Below are positions 23,101 through 34,924 of a stretch of DNA of 64,000 bases, piece after piece. Under the pieces are notes generated by a model. The model did no database searches and was not told the origin of the DNA. It saw nothing but the letters and a program-made list of their open reading frames with translations. This DNA is from Cokeromyces recurvatus (Eukaryota; Mucoromycota; Mucoromycetes; Mucorales; Mucoraceae). The stretch is taken from contig NW_026251387.1 in NCBI RefSeq assembly GCF_025118155.1, positions 1,767,501 through 1,831,500 on the forward strand, in the 5' to 3' direction. Within the stretch, counting starts at the first letter, position 1. Each line of letters starts with the position of its first letter. The position numbers and the translations under genes are program-made.

Positions 23101-24739
23101 GAAATGCCTTTGGAAGCTGGCCAAAACTATCCAGGATAGTTTGAAGAGGAATATTTTAAATCCAGACGAACTTTTACTTGACATAAATCGATTTTTCCTT
23201 GCTACTCCACCCACAACATGGAAGCAAAGAGCAGCTGCTAAGGTCCCATTAGGTGAAATGCCTTTGCGAACTGTAAAAACATTATTATTAGAACTTGTAA
23301 ATGGCTTAGGGGATTCTGTATTTCGACATTTAACACTGATTGATAATCCTCAAGATAGTCATGTATATCCTTATCTTCTCCATATGTTGGAAGCGTGTCG
23401 AAAAAAGGAGCAGGAAGAGAATCCTTATTATCAACAACAACAACAACAACAACGTTTGCATCAGCAACAATTAATACAGCACCAACAAGAGATACAACAA
23501 CAACAGCAGCAACTACAACAAATGCAAATATCACCAACGAGAACTGAAGAAACTATAGCAAATCGTTTAGCATCACATTCACATAACTCACCATTAAGTA
23601 GATCTGCATCTATTTCATCAGTTAAATCAAATACAGTGATAAGGTCTCCATCTGTTGCTTCCCATTTTTCTAATGATGGTGAACAACAACAAGTGGATAA
23701 TCATTTATCGCCTCTTGCTTCAAATCAAAGTCCTCATCTGAGTTCATCTATATTAAACAACATTGCTCTTACTAGTGTACATCCTATGCAAATAGGTCTT
23801 CCTACAGTTAATGATTATGCTGCACATGGGTTAACAGATTATGATTTAAATGTGAAGTTGACAAAAATTTTTCAAAAGATTGGTAATCGTGATTATACTA
23901 AACAGGTAAATAAAATACAGATGGAAATAATAAACGATAATTGAACACTTCTAATATATATATATATAAGGGTATCATTGAGCTTTACGATTTCCAAAAG
24001 AATTACCCAAATGCACAAGGAAAGGTGAATAACTATCTTGGTCAAACTGGTACCTATTTTCAGAGCTATATTCGTCGAGGTTTAAGCAATTTAGAAGCTG
24101 AAGATAATGAATTACATGCACAAGCACAAGCACAAGCATTGGCTCAAGCACAGGCACAGGCACAGGCACAAACACAGTTATCAACAGGTTCAATTACACC
24201 AACTCCTACAAATGCAATAACTAAAGATTACGTACCATACTCACCTGTAGTAGAACGACAGCAACACATGGTTCATAATAACTCGGAGAGATCATCATTT
24301 GAATCACCGCAATCTCGAAATGACAATGCCAATGGTAAAACTAATTCTCTTTCAGAAGGTATATTCCCATTCTTATCTTTTTATTATTATTGTTACTAAT
24401 TTATAAATAATTTTTTGGAATATTCTACTTTAGATAATACAGCAGAAATTAAATTACGATTTTTAAGGTTGCAGCAAAAGTTTGGTTATAAGACAAATGT
24501 AAGTTTAAAAGATAAAAGAAAACCAAAAAAAAAAAAAAAAAAAAAAATGATTAACTGATTTTTACTAGATCGAAGATAATAACTTATCTTCTAGATCGGG
24601 GCCTACTAGCCTTAGCAATTTAGACCCTGGTAGTAGTAATAATTTGGGGAAGATAGAAATGTCATCTACTTTCTCTAGTTTTTCTCCTCGTAAACAATTA
24701 AACACAAATCACGTAAGTATAATTTCCTATTTTAAGTTC

Positions 24740-24777
<38 letters not shown>

Positions 24778-24903
24778 ACTTAATTTTACAATTATTTTTA
24801 GGATGGAGAAACTGATAGGCAGCAGTCAGTTTCTGCTCTTAAAGAAAAATTAGCCAAAATGAAACAAGTCATAAACTCTGCCACTTCCTCACAAAACTTA
24901 TAA
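17175..24903 (+). CDS. XMAP215/Dis1/ch-TOG family microtubule polymerase with five TOG domains
   Basis: Fourteen exons give 2229 residues with consistent phase: 17175-17234, 17338-17525, 17605-17731, 17842-18214, 18284-18510, 18597-20034, 20126-20241, 20304-22100, 22170-22936, 23008-23905, 23971-24358, 24434-24498, 24569-24712, 24802-24903. The protein adds tubulin at microtubule plus ends and acts at spindle poles and kinetochores. HEAT-type TOG arrays are at about 1-245, 270-510, 595-840, 870-1100 and 1200-1440; TOG1 opens LWKARVSACEDL, TOG2 has KKWQERREALDALLEQ, TOG3 AQWKVRLAAMESL, TOG4 ANWKIRKEGLDKV. A Ser/Pro/Lys linker separates TOG2 and TOG3. The C-terminal region has LPLRTVKTLLLELVNGLGD-like sequence seen in animal ch-TOG, then Gln-rich and Ala-Gln repeat segments (near 23440-23530 and 24120-24175). 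Yeast Stu2 and Alp14 have only two TOGs. Confidence 0.93.
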
Positions 24904-25391
24904 ATATTTAATTCACGTAGTATCTTTTTTCTTTCAATGTTTATAAAACAATACATACATACACACAAATATATATATTTATATTCTAAGAAACCCTTTT
25001 TTTTGTCTATGTGTCATGAATTGGATTTTTAAAGAAATAAGAATTACATATGTTTAAGGAAAAAATTAAGATTATTGTTTGCATTATAGTTGAAGGAAAG
25101 TTTAATTGGTTAGGGCTGAAACTAATATAAAACACACACACAAATATATTAAACATAATGCTCAAAGTTAAAAAAAAAAAAAAAAAAAAAAATGATGCAA
25201 AAATAAGCATTATTTATCAAAGGACTACGCAATATTTCGAAGAATAATAGTAAAAAAAAAAAACTCCGGAGATGTAACTCTTTTTGTGATGATAATTACA
25301 GTATATATAAAGAAGAAATATATAAAGTTCTTTTTTTTTTGGTTTGTTTGTTATATATCTATATACTTTCTTTAGACTCTTTATATATATT
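24904..25391. other. Intergenic region between XMAP215 and secreted paralogue B
   Basis: AT-rich, with a 21- to 23-base poly(A) tract at about 25170-25192 and TA repeats. A TATATA element about 75-85 bp upstream of the next ATG may be a core promoter. No gene seen. Confidence 0.4.
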
Positions 25392-26249
25392 ATGAAAGTA
25401 ATTTTTGTTGGACTGTTCGCTCTTGCTCTTGCTGTAAACTCAGTACTTGCTGCAACACAATGTAACTGTGCTGCAAATGATTATAATTGTTTGAGAGAAT
25501 GCGGTATGTATATATTTAACATGCGTATATGTTTTGTTTTGTTTTTTTTTTGGCGTTTATGTAATTGATTATAAATATAATTATATACAGTTACGAATAC
25601 AAATAATTGTATAAGTAATTGTAAGGGAGACGTTGAATGTTACCAAAACTGTATTGGTGGTTGGCCAGGAGCTTCTACAACGCAAAGAACAACTGGTATA
25701 GCTACTACAAGTCGTACAGGAACAACTACTACGGGTCGTACAATTACAACAACTACCACCCCCCGTACTCGTACTGTTGCTTCTACTACTACTACTACTA
25801 CTACTGTAGTTGCCCCCACTACTACTACTACTATCTCAAGAGAGTCAGCTAGAACTACATGGATTAATTTAAGTAGTGTAACTGCTTTACCCGTTCCTAC
25901 TACTGCCATTACTACTACTACTACTCGTATTCCCTCTATAATTCAATCCATTAACAGTGTGGCTTCTTCGGCAGTCGTACCTACTACTACAAACAGTACC
26001 TTACCTGCTACAGCAACCAACTCTCTTCCTTCTGTTTTCCAATCTCTCAACAGTTTTGCTTCCTCTGCTGCTGTCAGTGGACCTTCTTCAACAACGTCAA
26101 TGCCCAATTCTAGCATAAATACAGTGATTGCGACTGGTACTGTCACTCCTTCTGCTACGCAAACAGGACTTCCTAGTGCTGGCAATCATTTGTCACCTAC
26201 ATTAAGTTTGATCATGTTTTTAATCGGTTTTACTCTTTTCAAAATCTAA
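25392..26249 (+). CDS. Secreted, GPI-like mucin-type protein with an eight-cysteine N-terminal module (paralogue B)
   Basis: Two exons (25392-25503, 25591-26249) encode 256 residues. A signal peptide (MKVIFVGLFALALAVNSVLA) is followed by a cysteine module spaced C-x1-C-x6-C-x3-C-x6-C-x3-C-x5-C-x3-C ending NCIGGWPG. The intron lies in phase 1 right after the fourth cysteine, as in paralogue A at 10941-11821. A long Thr/Ser/Val stalk (TTTT runs from ACT repeats), likely heavily O-mannosylated, leads to a hydrophobic C-terminus LSLIMFLIGFTLFKI after a small-residue stretch, which suits GPI attachment. It is probably a cell-wall or plasma-membrane surface protein. No enzyme motif. Function unknown; the three C-x3-C pairs suggest a small disulfide-bonded helical module. 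Confidence 0.78.
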
Positions 26250-26838
26250 TATGTATATATTTATATACAAATATTTATCAATCTAAATACATATTTATTT
26301 CATTACGTACATGCTAAATATGCTAATTTCATTCCTATTGATCTTTCTTCTTTGAAAGGAATAATCTATACAATATATTCTTATATCAAAAATTACATAT
26401 TGCTCAAATAAAAATAGCTTTTTTTTATTATTATTATTTAATATATTAACTTATTTACGTATATCTTAATAATAGAGATAAGTTGAAGGAGGGGGAGGGG
26501 GAAAAGTTATTTTATTAGATATACATATGTGTCCACTTATTTAGCTATGTACAAGCTTAAATTTTATTTACTGTGTTATACTATAATATATATTTGTATC
26601 ATATTAGCGATATGAATCTATACTACATTTTTAGTAGATTACTCCATATATGACATGGCTCAAAAGAGAATAATATTCGAAAAATATATATATATTTCAT
26701 TCTAGTATATACTGAATATGATGATAATGATAAAACGCGTCTATCTAATAAATCTGAATTCATACTGTTTTCAACATACACTTTATCATGGCATTCCTTA
26801 TATTGTTTAATTAAAATGCTGGAAATGTTCGATTTTCC

Positions 26839-26869
<31 letters not shown>

Positions 26870-27245
26870 TAATTGCCGATTTATGCCGAACAAAAAAGTA
26901 AATTTCATCATATTACTACCATTATTATTATTCACCTCCAAGGCTTATATATAAATGTATTTATATTTGTATATAAAGATGGAATCACAACCTAAATATT
27001 AAGATAAATTCTGCTCTCTCTCTATTTTTTTTTTATTGAGAATCTTGTTTAATATTATAAAAATGTTCACTATCGTGTCATATAAACTGAAATAAGTGCA
27101 CTCTCTTCCCTGTAAATTAAGAAGAAAATTGAATAAAATAAAATGAATATTTATGTATTGTTAAAAGCCTTTATTTCGATGATATAGCTTAATCTCTTTA
27201 CAGATTTAAAAATAACCAGCTTTTGGAGTAGAAAAACGAACAAAC

Positions 27246-27288
<43 letters not shown>

Positions 27289-27443
27289 GTTTTGATTGTT
27301 ATTTTAGAACAAAATATATTAAATTTCGGAGTTGAACGAACTAAAAAAAGGCCTAATATTGTATTTCTACAATAGAAGAAGCAGGAGAAACAATTATTAA
27401 CAAATGAAGCTAGGTCAAATAGAATACAGCTTGTTTAACTTTC

Positions 27444-27478
<35 letters not shown>

Positions 27479-27543
27479 GAGGGAAGAAAGTATATTATTC
27501 TACAACAGCCTTTTTCTTCTCCTAATTAAGCAAATAAAATATA
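26250..27543. other. Intergenic region upstream of the amino acid transporter
   Basis: About 1.3 kb of AT-rich sequence with three long poly(A) tracts (about 26840-26866, 27249-27285 and 27444-27475) and a G-rich patch near 26490. The last poly(A) tract is about 70 bp before the transporter start, so it may keep the promoter free of nucleosomes. No gene recognised. Confidence 0.45.
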
Positions 27544-29203
27544 ATGTCAAATTCAAAGCTGATGAATGTGAATTCATTGACAGAGCATGATTCACAACAC
27601 CGAAATGAGTTAGAGAATATAGGAGTAAGAACACAATATGCTGAATTAGACTTTGAAGATAACGCATCTTATGAAATGGCAACTAACTCTAGACAACCTT
27701 TATTATCTACTAATGTTGAAGAAAGTGATGAAGAATCTACACTAGAAGATATTGAACAAAAGCAATATAAGTTACCCTCTGATGGTGGAACCATCTTCTT
27801 GAGTTTTGTAAGTAAAATTATTATGGTTAGTACTCCCAGCATTGTTTTTATTTATTTCTTTATATAAATTAAAGCTTAATATGGCAAACAGTATTATTGG
27901 GGCAGGAATTATTGGATTACCATTTGCATTTAAAGAAGCTGTAAGTTTGCATGCATACATATATATATATATAAGAGCATCTAATGTTAATAATGAAATA
28001 TATATTATATGTGTAGGGCTTTTGGACGGGCATTATACTGTTAATAGCTTTAACTTTGATTGTAGGTAAAGTGTAGTTAAAGAAAAAAAAATTAAAATGT
28101 ACAACTAATATGTGCCTATAGATTGGACAGTCAGGCTATTAATGTTGAATGGAAAACTAGCAGGAAGAACAACATATCAAGATTTAATGGAATTTGCATT
28201 TGGAAGACCAGGATTGATAGCTATATCAATCTTTCAATTTGCATTTGCATTTGGTGGTAATATATTTATAAGCGTATATGTATCTTTTATGTTTAATCAG
28301 ATATATATATGAAAAAATAGGCATGTGCGCATATTGTGTCATTATAGGTGAGCCTTATATATATATAAAAGAATACATGTAAAGTCTTTCATTATTGAAT
28401 ATAATTATTAAAAAGATGTATAGGTGATACCATTCCAAGCGTTATTCGATCTTTATTTCCTAATATACATCATCTACCTATTATTTGGATATTTGGTAAT
28501 CGAAGACTTTGCATCTCCTTTTTCACATTATTTGTATCTTATCCGCTCTCACTTTATCGAGATATATCAAAACTAGCTAAAACAAGTGCACTCGCTTTAA
28601 TTGCAATTTTAGTTATTATTATTAGCGTAGCCATAGAAGGGCCTCAGATGCCAAAAGAAATAAAAGGATCAGATGAACTTATGTTTAATTTTATGAATAA
28701 TGAAATATGTCAAGCAATTGCTGTTATTAGTTTTGGTAATTTTTTTTTCTTCTTCTTCTGTAAATTAAAGAAAATAGGATGATACTAAACATAATGCAAT
28801 GCATAGCTTTTGTATGTCATCATAATAGTTTTCTTATCTTTGGATCTTTAAAACAACCTTCACTTAATCGGTTTGCTGTAGTAACTCATTGGAGTATGGG
28901 TATAGCTTTTTTAACTTGTCTTGCGCTGGCTGTTAGTGGATATCTTGTATTTACAGATAAAACTGCAGGTAAGCTGTATAGCCTAATCATATATGTATAT
29001 GTGTATACAATGAATTTTATACTTATACTCTAATATAAATATAGGCAATATTTTAAATAATTTCCCTTCAGATAATATCTTTATTAATATTGCTCGGTTA
29101 GCATTTGGTTTAAATATGTTTACGACTATCCCATTAGAAACATTTGTTTGTAGAGAGGTATAATATAAGACGATTAGAGAAAGAAAGAAAGAAAGAAAGA
29201 AAG

Positions 29204-29245
<42 letters not shown>

Positions 29246-29656
29246 CCTTTTTATGACATTTAAGTGCTTATTTATTATGCATATTAGGTTTTCGAAAACT
29301 TTTATTGGCCATCGGCATCATTTAGTAGAAGACGACATTTTCTAATTACAACTGCCTTAATCTTAGTAACTTTGACTATCTCTCTGTTAACATGTAATTT
29401 AGGGATTGTACTTGAATTGACAGGTGGATTTTCTGCTACTGTCTTAGCCTTTGTTCTGCCGCCGTTATGTTACCTAAAATTATCATCAGGGGAAACGATC
29501 TGGGAAAAGGGCAAAATTCCTCATTGGTTATGTATGATTTTTGGTGTCGTCATTATGATTATAAGCACATTCTATAGTTTACAAAAGGTGTTTATTCCGT
29601 CTTCGATACTTAATTCTGAAGGAGAAAAAAATGCTATTACTGAAATATGTATTTGA
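27544..29656 (+). CDS. AVT/SLC38-type amino acid transporter (AAAP family)
   Basis: Nine exons (27544-27807, 27875-27940, 28017-28065, 28122-28256, 28321-28347, 28424-28735, 28807-28968, 29045-29157, 29288-29656) encode 498 residues. A hydrophilic acidic N-terminus of about 80 residues is followed by about eleven transmembrane helices. The first carries NMANSIIGAGIIGLPFAFKEA, the AAAP helix 1 signature; exon 5, only 27 nt, supplies MCAYCVIIG before DTIPSVIRSLFP; helix 6 reads ISFAFVCHHNSFLIFGSL. These are typical of SLC38A7/8/11-like and yeast Avt transporters that move neutral amino acids across vacuolar or plasma membranes. Substrate and membrane are not set by the sequence. Intron 8 contains GAAA repeats followed by about 40 A. 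Confidence 0.88.
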
Positions 29657-30585
29657 AAAGACTTTTTTTTTCTCTTGAATAAATATATGCATGTATATTA
29701 TTTCATATGTTGTTGTATTTTATTATATCGCATGTTTGAATAAATATCATTTAGTAAAATTGGTTCATCTTATATCATTTCTTCAATTACAATTCGTAAT
29801 ATTGAGAAATAAGCTAAAATATATACAATAATTATACTAAAAGTCTGAAACATGCCATCTTACCTATCGGTTTATAAAAAAGAAATAAAGATGTTCGAAA
29901 TTTTATTATATACAAATCAATTATAAACTAAAGCGCATATTACATACATAAGCATTACATAATTTTATAATAGAATTCTTCGGGGAAAAAAAAAGAGCAA
30001 TATATAAATACATTCCTTTCACCTTATAAAATAGTTCCTTGCCATACTTACATATACGCTCCTTTTATTTTATGATATCATTATAATATAGACATCTTTT
30101 GCAAATATACTCTTTTACTTGAACCTTTGAAAAGAAAAAAAAACATACCTTCCTCTTTTTATTTTATTTTAATCTATTAACTTTTTAGTATGGTCAGTTA
30201 ATAGTTATGAATGAATATATATACATAAAGAAGGTACGTTTGTTATTACAATGTATTCTATTTGTTATTAATTCTGAATATGTAGGTTCAAAGATATGAA
30301 CTATAGATCTTACTTATACAATACATATATGCAACACAGTAAACTTCTTTACATATGCTACTATAGTTCCTTTTACATCTATAGAATAGATTCCTTCTAG
30401 AATTTACCATAAACTATGATACCATTATAGAACGCTTTCTATCTTATCTTAGACATATATAGTTAAAATCTATATTAATTCTTCTTACATTAGATACTCT
30501 TTGTTATGCTAGACATAATATCTGTAAGAAGAAACAAACAAATAAATAAACATGTATTAACATTATACCATTTAAAATGTATGTA

Positions 30586-30622
<37 letters not shown>

Positions 30623-31422
30623 GTGTGTGCTTTTTTTGTTTCAATCCAGAGGTTAAGAAAATATTTAGTGAATATTTACATTTACTCAATTATTGACTTC
30701 AATATAATATTGCTGTATTTATGGTGAAGAATGTATAGTTTTGCACTTTTGATAGAGGGGGATATTATCGCAAATGATGGTTATAAATCTCATTTTTATT
30801 ATGATTAATTTAATAGACAATTTCTATAAAGCTTAGTATTTGATCCCCTCTCCACCTCAAATAACCGTAAAGTAGTTATATCTGAAAAGAGGATAATAAC
30901 ACTATTTACTTTTCTATTTCTTATACTAATTATTATTGACACTGATACTGTTAGTCTTTTATCTTTCAAAAATGATGTCTTCAATCGTGTACTTTATCTA
31001 TCGTTTACTATAAATGCTATCTTTTAAAGAGTCTGTCTTCTTCTATCATAGTCTTTTTTTTTTATGTATACATGTGTGTACTTTTTTTTTTTTTACTTAA
31101 AAAAAAATTACAGACCTGTGACTACTTGATCGACCTTGAATGAAATTAAATATTATATTTTTTTAGAGTAGCTTGCTTCTTAAGCTTTTTTTTTTTTTTT
31201 TAATCATTACTATCATCATCATGTCATCCTTTTTTTCGTCATTATCACAGGTAACTAATGCAATCAATTTCAAATACTATATTAATATTATTTTATTAAA
31301 CTGTACTTTCTTTTTATGCTTCTAGTCAGTTCCTTATTATATGTGTAATTTTATTTTCTTCTACCATAATTAAATATAGAATTCAGATCTCACATGCATT
31401 TATTTTAGCTGTAGATGGATCA
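29657..31422. other. Intergenic region with TATG/TG microsatellite
   Basis: About 1.75 kb. It holds a TATG/TGTATG microsatellite at about 30578-30629, poly(T) tracts near 31077 and 31183-31201, and an ATG-initiated short stretch at 31221 followed by a good GT donor at 31251 that might be a 5' exon of the next gene. No other gene seen. Confidence 0.4.
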
Positions 31423-31494
31423 ATGCTTATAGATTCACAGACAGGCATGAAATTTATAAGAAAAGCACCAACTCAATTTCAAAATAATAATGTA

Positions 31495-31551
<57 letters not shown>

Positions 31552-32784
31552 CATTCGGTTAAAAAAATAGCAACTTATTTTATCTTATATACATGCAGTC
31601 GAATCCAATACAATCATCAATACCACGAAATCGTTCTATATCACCCGTCACACCACCACATATTGGACATCAATCTTATTCTCAAAATAAATCGGAAATT
31701 GAAGAGAATGGATTACATTTTATCCCACATGATTATAATGTACAAAATACAGATTTATTAACACAGTATAGTGAGCAATTAACTGAGTTGTCATCTAATA
31801 ATTCAGTAAAATTTATTGGTAAAACACACACACAAACACAATTATTCCATATAATTATGCTTATCCTTTTATTTATTTATTATTAGAATTACCACTACCC
31901 CTCAATACATCAACATCAACATATTATAAATATATACCAAAAAATTTCACTAAATCACAACAATTGAAGCAATTACTTATTTGGTTAGCAGAAAAGGAAG
32001 ATATTAATCAAACAACATTAATAAATAATGATCCTGATCTGCAAAACGCACTTATGATTGCACGTGAATTAAAAAGAGAATTTTTAAAACGACTTCGAAA
32101 TGAAGATATATTTGTGTCATCATACACTAGACCGGTAAACACTCAATTTAAGCAAGAACAACGTAATCCAATTAATGTAGCAAATCAAGAAAAATTAAAA
32201 AATCTAGAAGATTGTATTCAAGTGTAAAGTTTGCAATATTTACTTTACTTTTTTTTTTTTATGCTAAACAAATAAATTTAAATAGTTTTCAAAAAGAATC
32301 TGAAGACTGGAAAATCTGCTCTGGAAAAGTATACCAACTTCATGCAATTGCAAAAGATGATAATTTAACACAAAATGATATACATCTTGAATATGACCAA
32401 ATTGATTCAGAGGATGACGATTTTAATGAATTACTCGATAGTGAGCAGCAAAACTTTTTAAATATTTATTGTAAAAAAAATATAGAGAAACATCCTTCAA
32501 CTGAGACAAATATTGAATTAAGTACAACACAAATGAGACAAGTGTTAAATACTACAAATCAGTTTGTTCTTCAAACAAGACAACGTTCGAATTATATTTT
32601 GTCCGCATTAGCACATCAGGTAAAAGAAAGTTCAAGAATTGTCCCAATTAAGCAAGATGAGAAAGCATTTGGAGATGCAGAGACAATGAAAAAGGAAAGT
32701 GAAAAGAAAAATGTTCTTGATATTTTACGTTTATTATCAAGACAAAGGATACCAAAATCAGTATTAACAGAAGATGAAAAATGA
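31423..32784 (+). CDS. DSN1: Mis12-complex kinetochore subunit Dsn1/Mis13
   Basis: Four exons (31423-31491, 31599-31818, 31887-32223, 32286-32784) give 374 residues in phase. Dsn1 belongs to the four-protein Mis12/MIND complex that joins inner centromere proteins to Ndc80. The MIS13-family core is visible at about 110-175: LKQLLIWLAEKEDINQTTL, then ALMIARELKREFLKRLRNED and VSSYTRPV. Downstream are acidic and coiled segments and a C-terminal RQRIPK-like tail. Three residues of frame are restored only by using the GT donor two bases after the apparent first one at 32222. The first intron contains a run of 55 T. The start is uncertain: an extra 5' exon near 31221 is possible. The stop is 48 bp from the WDR83 stop on the other strand. 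Confidence 0.75.
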
Positions 32785-32832
32785 AATAAAAACAAAAAAA
32801 AAATAAAAATAAAAATAAAAATAAATAATGGG

Positions 32833-33999
32833 TTAAGTCCAAATGTGAATTAAACCATTGGATCCAGCTGACATCATATTTACATTTTCTGGATGATAAT
32901 CTAATGTAGTTGTCACGCCTTCATTATCTAGAGTCGATACAATATTTCCTTCTAATACATCATAAATATATATTTTTCCATCCTCAGATCCTGTAATGGC
33001 ATATGCATCTGTGTTAGATAAAACTGACTCAATTTTATATTCGCAATGTTTATGTCCCTTGAATCTATGATATATTATATTAAAAAAAAAATAATAATAG
33101 ACAAGTTACATTTATTTAATTACTACTTACTCATTTAATAATCTGCCATTGCTTTTATCCATTAATCTCATTTTGTTATCAAGTGAATTTACTAATATAC
33201 AATTTTTATCCTTTGATAATCTGGCTGAAGTAATAGCTGGTCCAATATAATCTTCTTTTAATTCTCCTTTTCTTAAATCATAAGTACGTAATTTTCCATC
33301 TGCACAACTAATGAAATACAATTATATAACTATGTTTTTTTTTTTTCGTAATCAGATGTTCATTTGTTTAATGTATATATATACCTTGCTACTATTTCTA
33401 CACCTTTTACTTCTACAGACATGACACTATCCTTACAATCTTCAATTACTTGAATAGGTTGAAAATTTGAAGAACGTAAATCCCATAAACGTATTGTTGC
33501 ATCGAATGATCCACTTACTAAAACCGTTGAATCATCATTAAAGTCAACTGAATTTACTCTCTATTATATACATGTAAGCATGATAGGTTGTGTCTTATCC
33601 ATTAACGTTGATATTTTTACCTCCCAATGAGCTGTATATCTTCTTAATATTTCACCAGAACTAACGTCCCATAATAAAATAGATCGGTCTACACCGCAAC
33701 TTGCAATTTTTGCATTATCATTAGATCTATATAATATTTGATTATTTTTACAAGTTAAAAAAAAAGAGAGAGAGAGAGAGAAAGAAAAGAGAAAATTACA
33801 CTGCTAGACCCAATACATCGCGGCCATGTCCATTATAGGTGTGAAGCATTAAACCTGTAGCTGAATTCCATAATCGAACTGTACGATCTCGACCCCCTGA
33901 TAGGCAGTACTGGCCATTTGTATTATATCGAACTGCATTAACAGGTCCTTTATGACCTTTTAATGTCCTTTCTATTTTTGTAGGATATGATGTTGACAT
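32833..33999 (-). CDS. WDR83: WD40 protein WDR83/MORG1
   Basis: Multi-exon gene of about 310 residues starting MSTSYPTKIERTLKGHKGPV. Seven WD repeats can be followed: GHKGPVNAVRYNTNGQYCLS with RTVRLWN; GHGRDVLGLAV with SILLWD; AHWERVNSVDFN with ATIRLWDLRS; then VMSVEVKG with KLRTYDLRKG; ARLSKDKNCILVNSLDNKMR; KIYIYDVLEG; and a last repeat ending GLIHIWT. The order, the YDLRKG block and the C-terminal HIW are typical of WDR83, a scaffold reported in ERK signalling in animals and as a component of catalytic spliceosomes. In a fungus the splicing role is the safer inference. Exon 1 and the downstream exons join in phase through a donor at 33801. It is divergent from the Gemin8-like gene with 88 bp between start codons, so the two share a promoter. 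Confidence 0.88.
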
Positions 34000-34087
34000 G
34001 TAATAAAATAAAATAAAATAGAAGAGAATAAATAAAAATTTAATTTTGATTTTATCTTATTTTATTTTTATTTTTTTCTTTTAAAGA

Positions 34088-34654
34088 ATGAATAGATTAG
34101 CGTTTGGTGAATTTCACAAAAAACATTTTGGAGCTCATCAAAAAAGCTACTGGCATTCAATACTTCAACTTCATTTACAAAATTATCAATCACAACACTA
34201 TGATGATGACACATATTATGATCAGCAACAGTATTATAGCTATGAAAGTAATAAAGACTATTATGATGACTCAGAACATAACGATGATCAACAGGAAGAA
34301 TATGAGATAGAAGAAGAGGAGGAGGAGGAAGAATTGTCCAAAGAAGCAATTGAAATATTTAAATTCTCAGAAGCTTACAAACAAAAACTAGAAATGGAAC
34401 GATTAGAACGAGAAGAAAAAGAGACAGAAGGTATGGAAGACTGGCAATATGATGAATCCACTGTTCATTGTAGTGGAGGACTTGAAGCGCCTACTACAAG
34501 TCTTATATTAACAAGACCTGAAGCATCGAGGCCCGATAGAGAGAGTGAATTAAGAATGAAAGAAGAATTATTAAATTCTGCCTATTTGTCTTCCTGTCTT
34601 GATGATGAAGATAATCCTGTTGTATTATGGCCTGTACTTCCATTTAAATTGTAA
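34088..34654 (+). CDS. GEMIN8: Gemin8-like SMN-complex subunit
   Basis: A single exon of 188 residues. Gemin8 is part of the SMN complex, which loads Sm rings onto spliceosomal snRNAs; it bridges SMN and Gemin6/7. Points matching the family: an N-terminal YWHSILQLHLQNYQSQH resembling the YWQHYHQAM region; an acidic middle; then a helix KEAIEIFKFSEAYKQKLEME; then EAPTTSLILTRPEASRPDR, close in position to the animal EAPTERPGER block; and the terminal WPVLPFKL against WPVIPLKF in animals. The order of all four blocks agrees, which makes chance similarity unlikely. A Tyr/Asp-rich and Glu-rich linker (about 40-85) is lineage-specific. Shares its upstream region with WDR83, another splicing-linked gene. 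Gemin8 is absent from budding yeast. Confidence 0.75.
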   Translation: MNRLAFGEFHKKHFGAHQKSYWHSILQLHLQNYQSQHYDDDTYYDQQQYYSYESNKDYYDDSEHNDDQQEEYEIEEEEEEEELSKEAIEIFKFSEAYKQKLEMERLEREEKETEGMEDWQYDESTVHCSGGLEAPTTSLILTRPEASRPDRESELRMKEELLNSAYLSSCLDDEDNPVVLWPVLPFKL

Positions 34655-34924
34655 ATAGTAGTCTTTTCTTCTTCCCTAAGATGTTATTATATTGATGTAT
34701 TATTAAAATTGGTTCATGTATGACGGATAGTATGAATTGCCTATTTTTTTATTTCTTTATCGACCTATTTGTGTTTTTAGCTTATTTCTTCTATCTTTCC
34801 AAGAAAAAAGAACAGTAACAACAACAATCTATTTTACTACAATAAATTATAAGCCAATCAAAAATAAATAAATAAAAAGAACCAGCAATTTTCACTTTTC
34901 CTATTCTTACTTAAATTATACATT

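Noticed and set aside
23238..23537. Antisense Val-rich open frame
   Set aside because: Mirror of the Gln-rich CAA repeats of the XMAP215 C-terminal region.
25640..26185. Antisense Val-rich open frames opposite the secreted protein
   Set aside because: Mirror of the ACT repeats that encode the Thr stalk.
30504..30689. Open frames with HTHTHT or VYVYVY repeats on both strands
   Set aside because: Translation of the TATG/TG microsatellite.
31221..31250. Possible extra 5' exon of DSN1 (short ATG frame ending at a GT donor)
   Set aside because: Cannot be joined in phase to the exon at 31423 with a single intron; kept only as a caution on the start.
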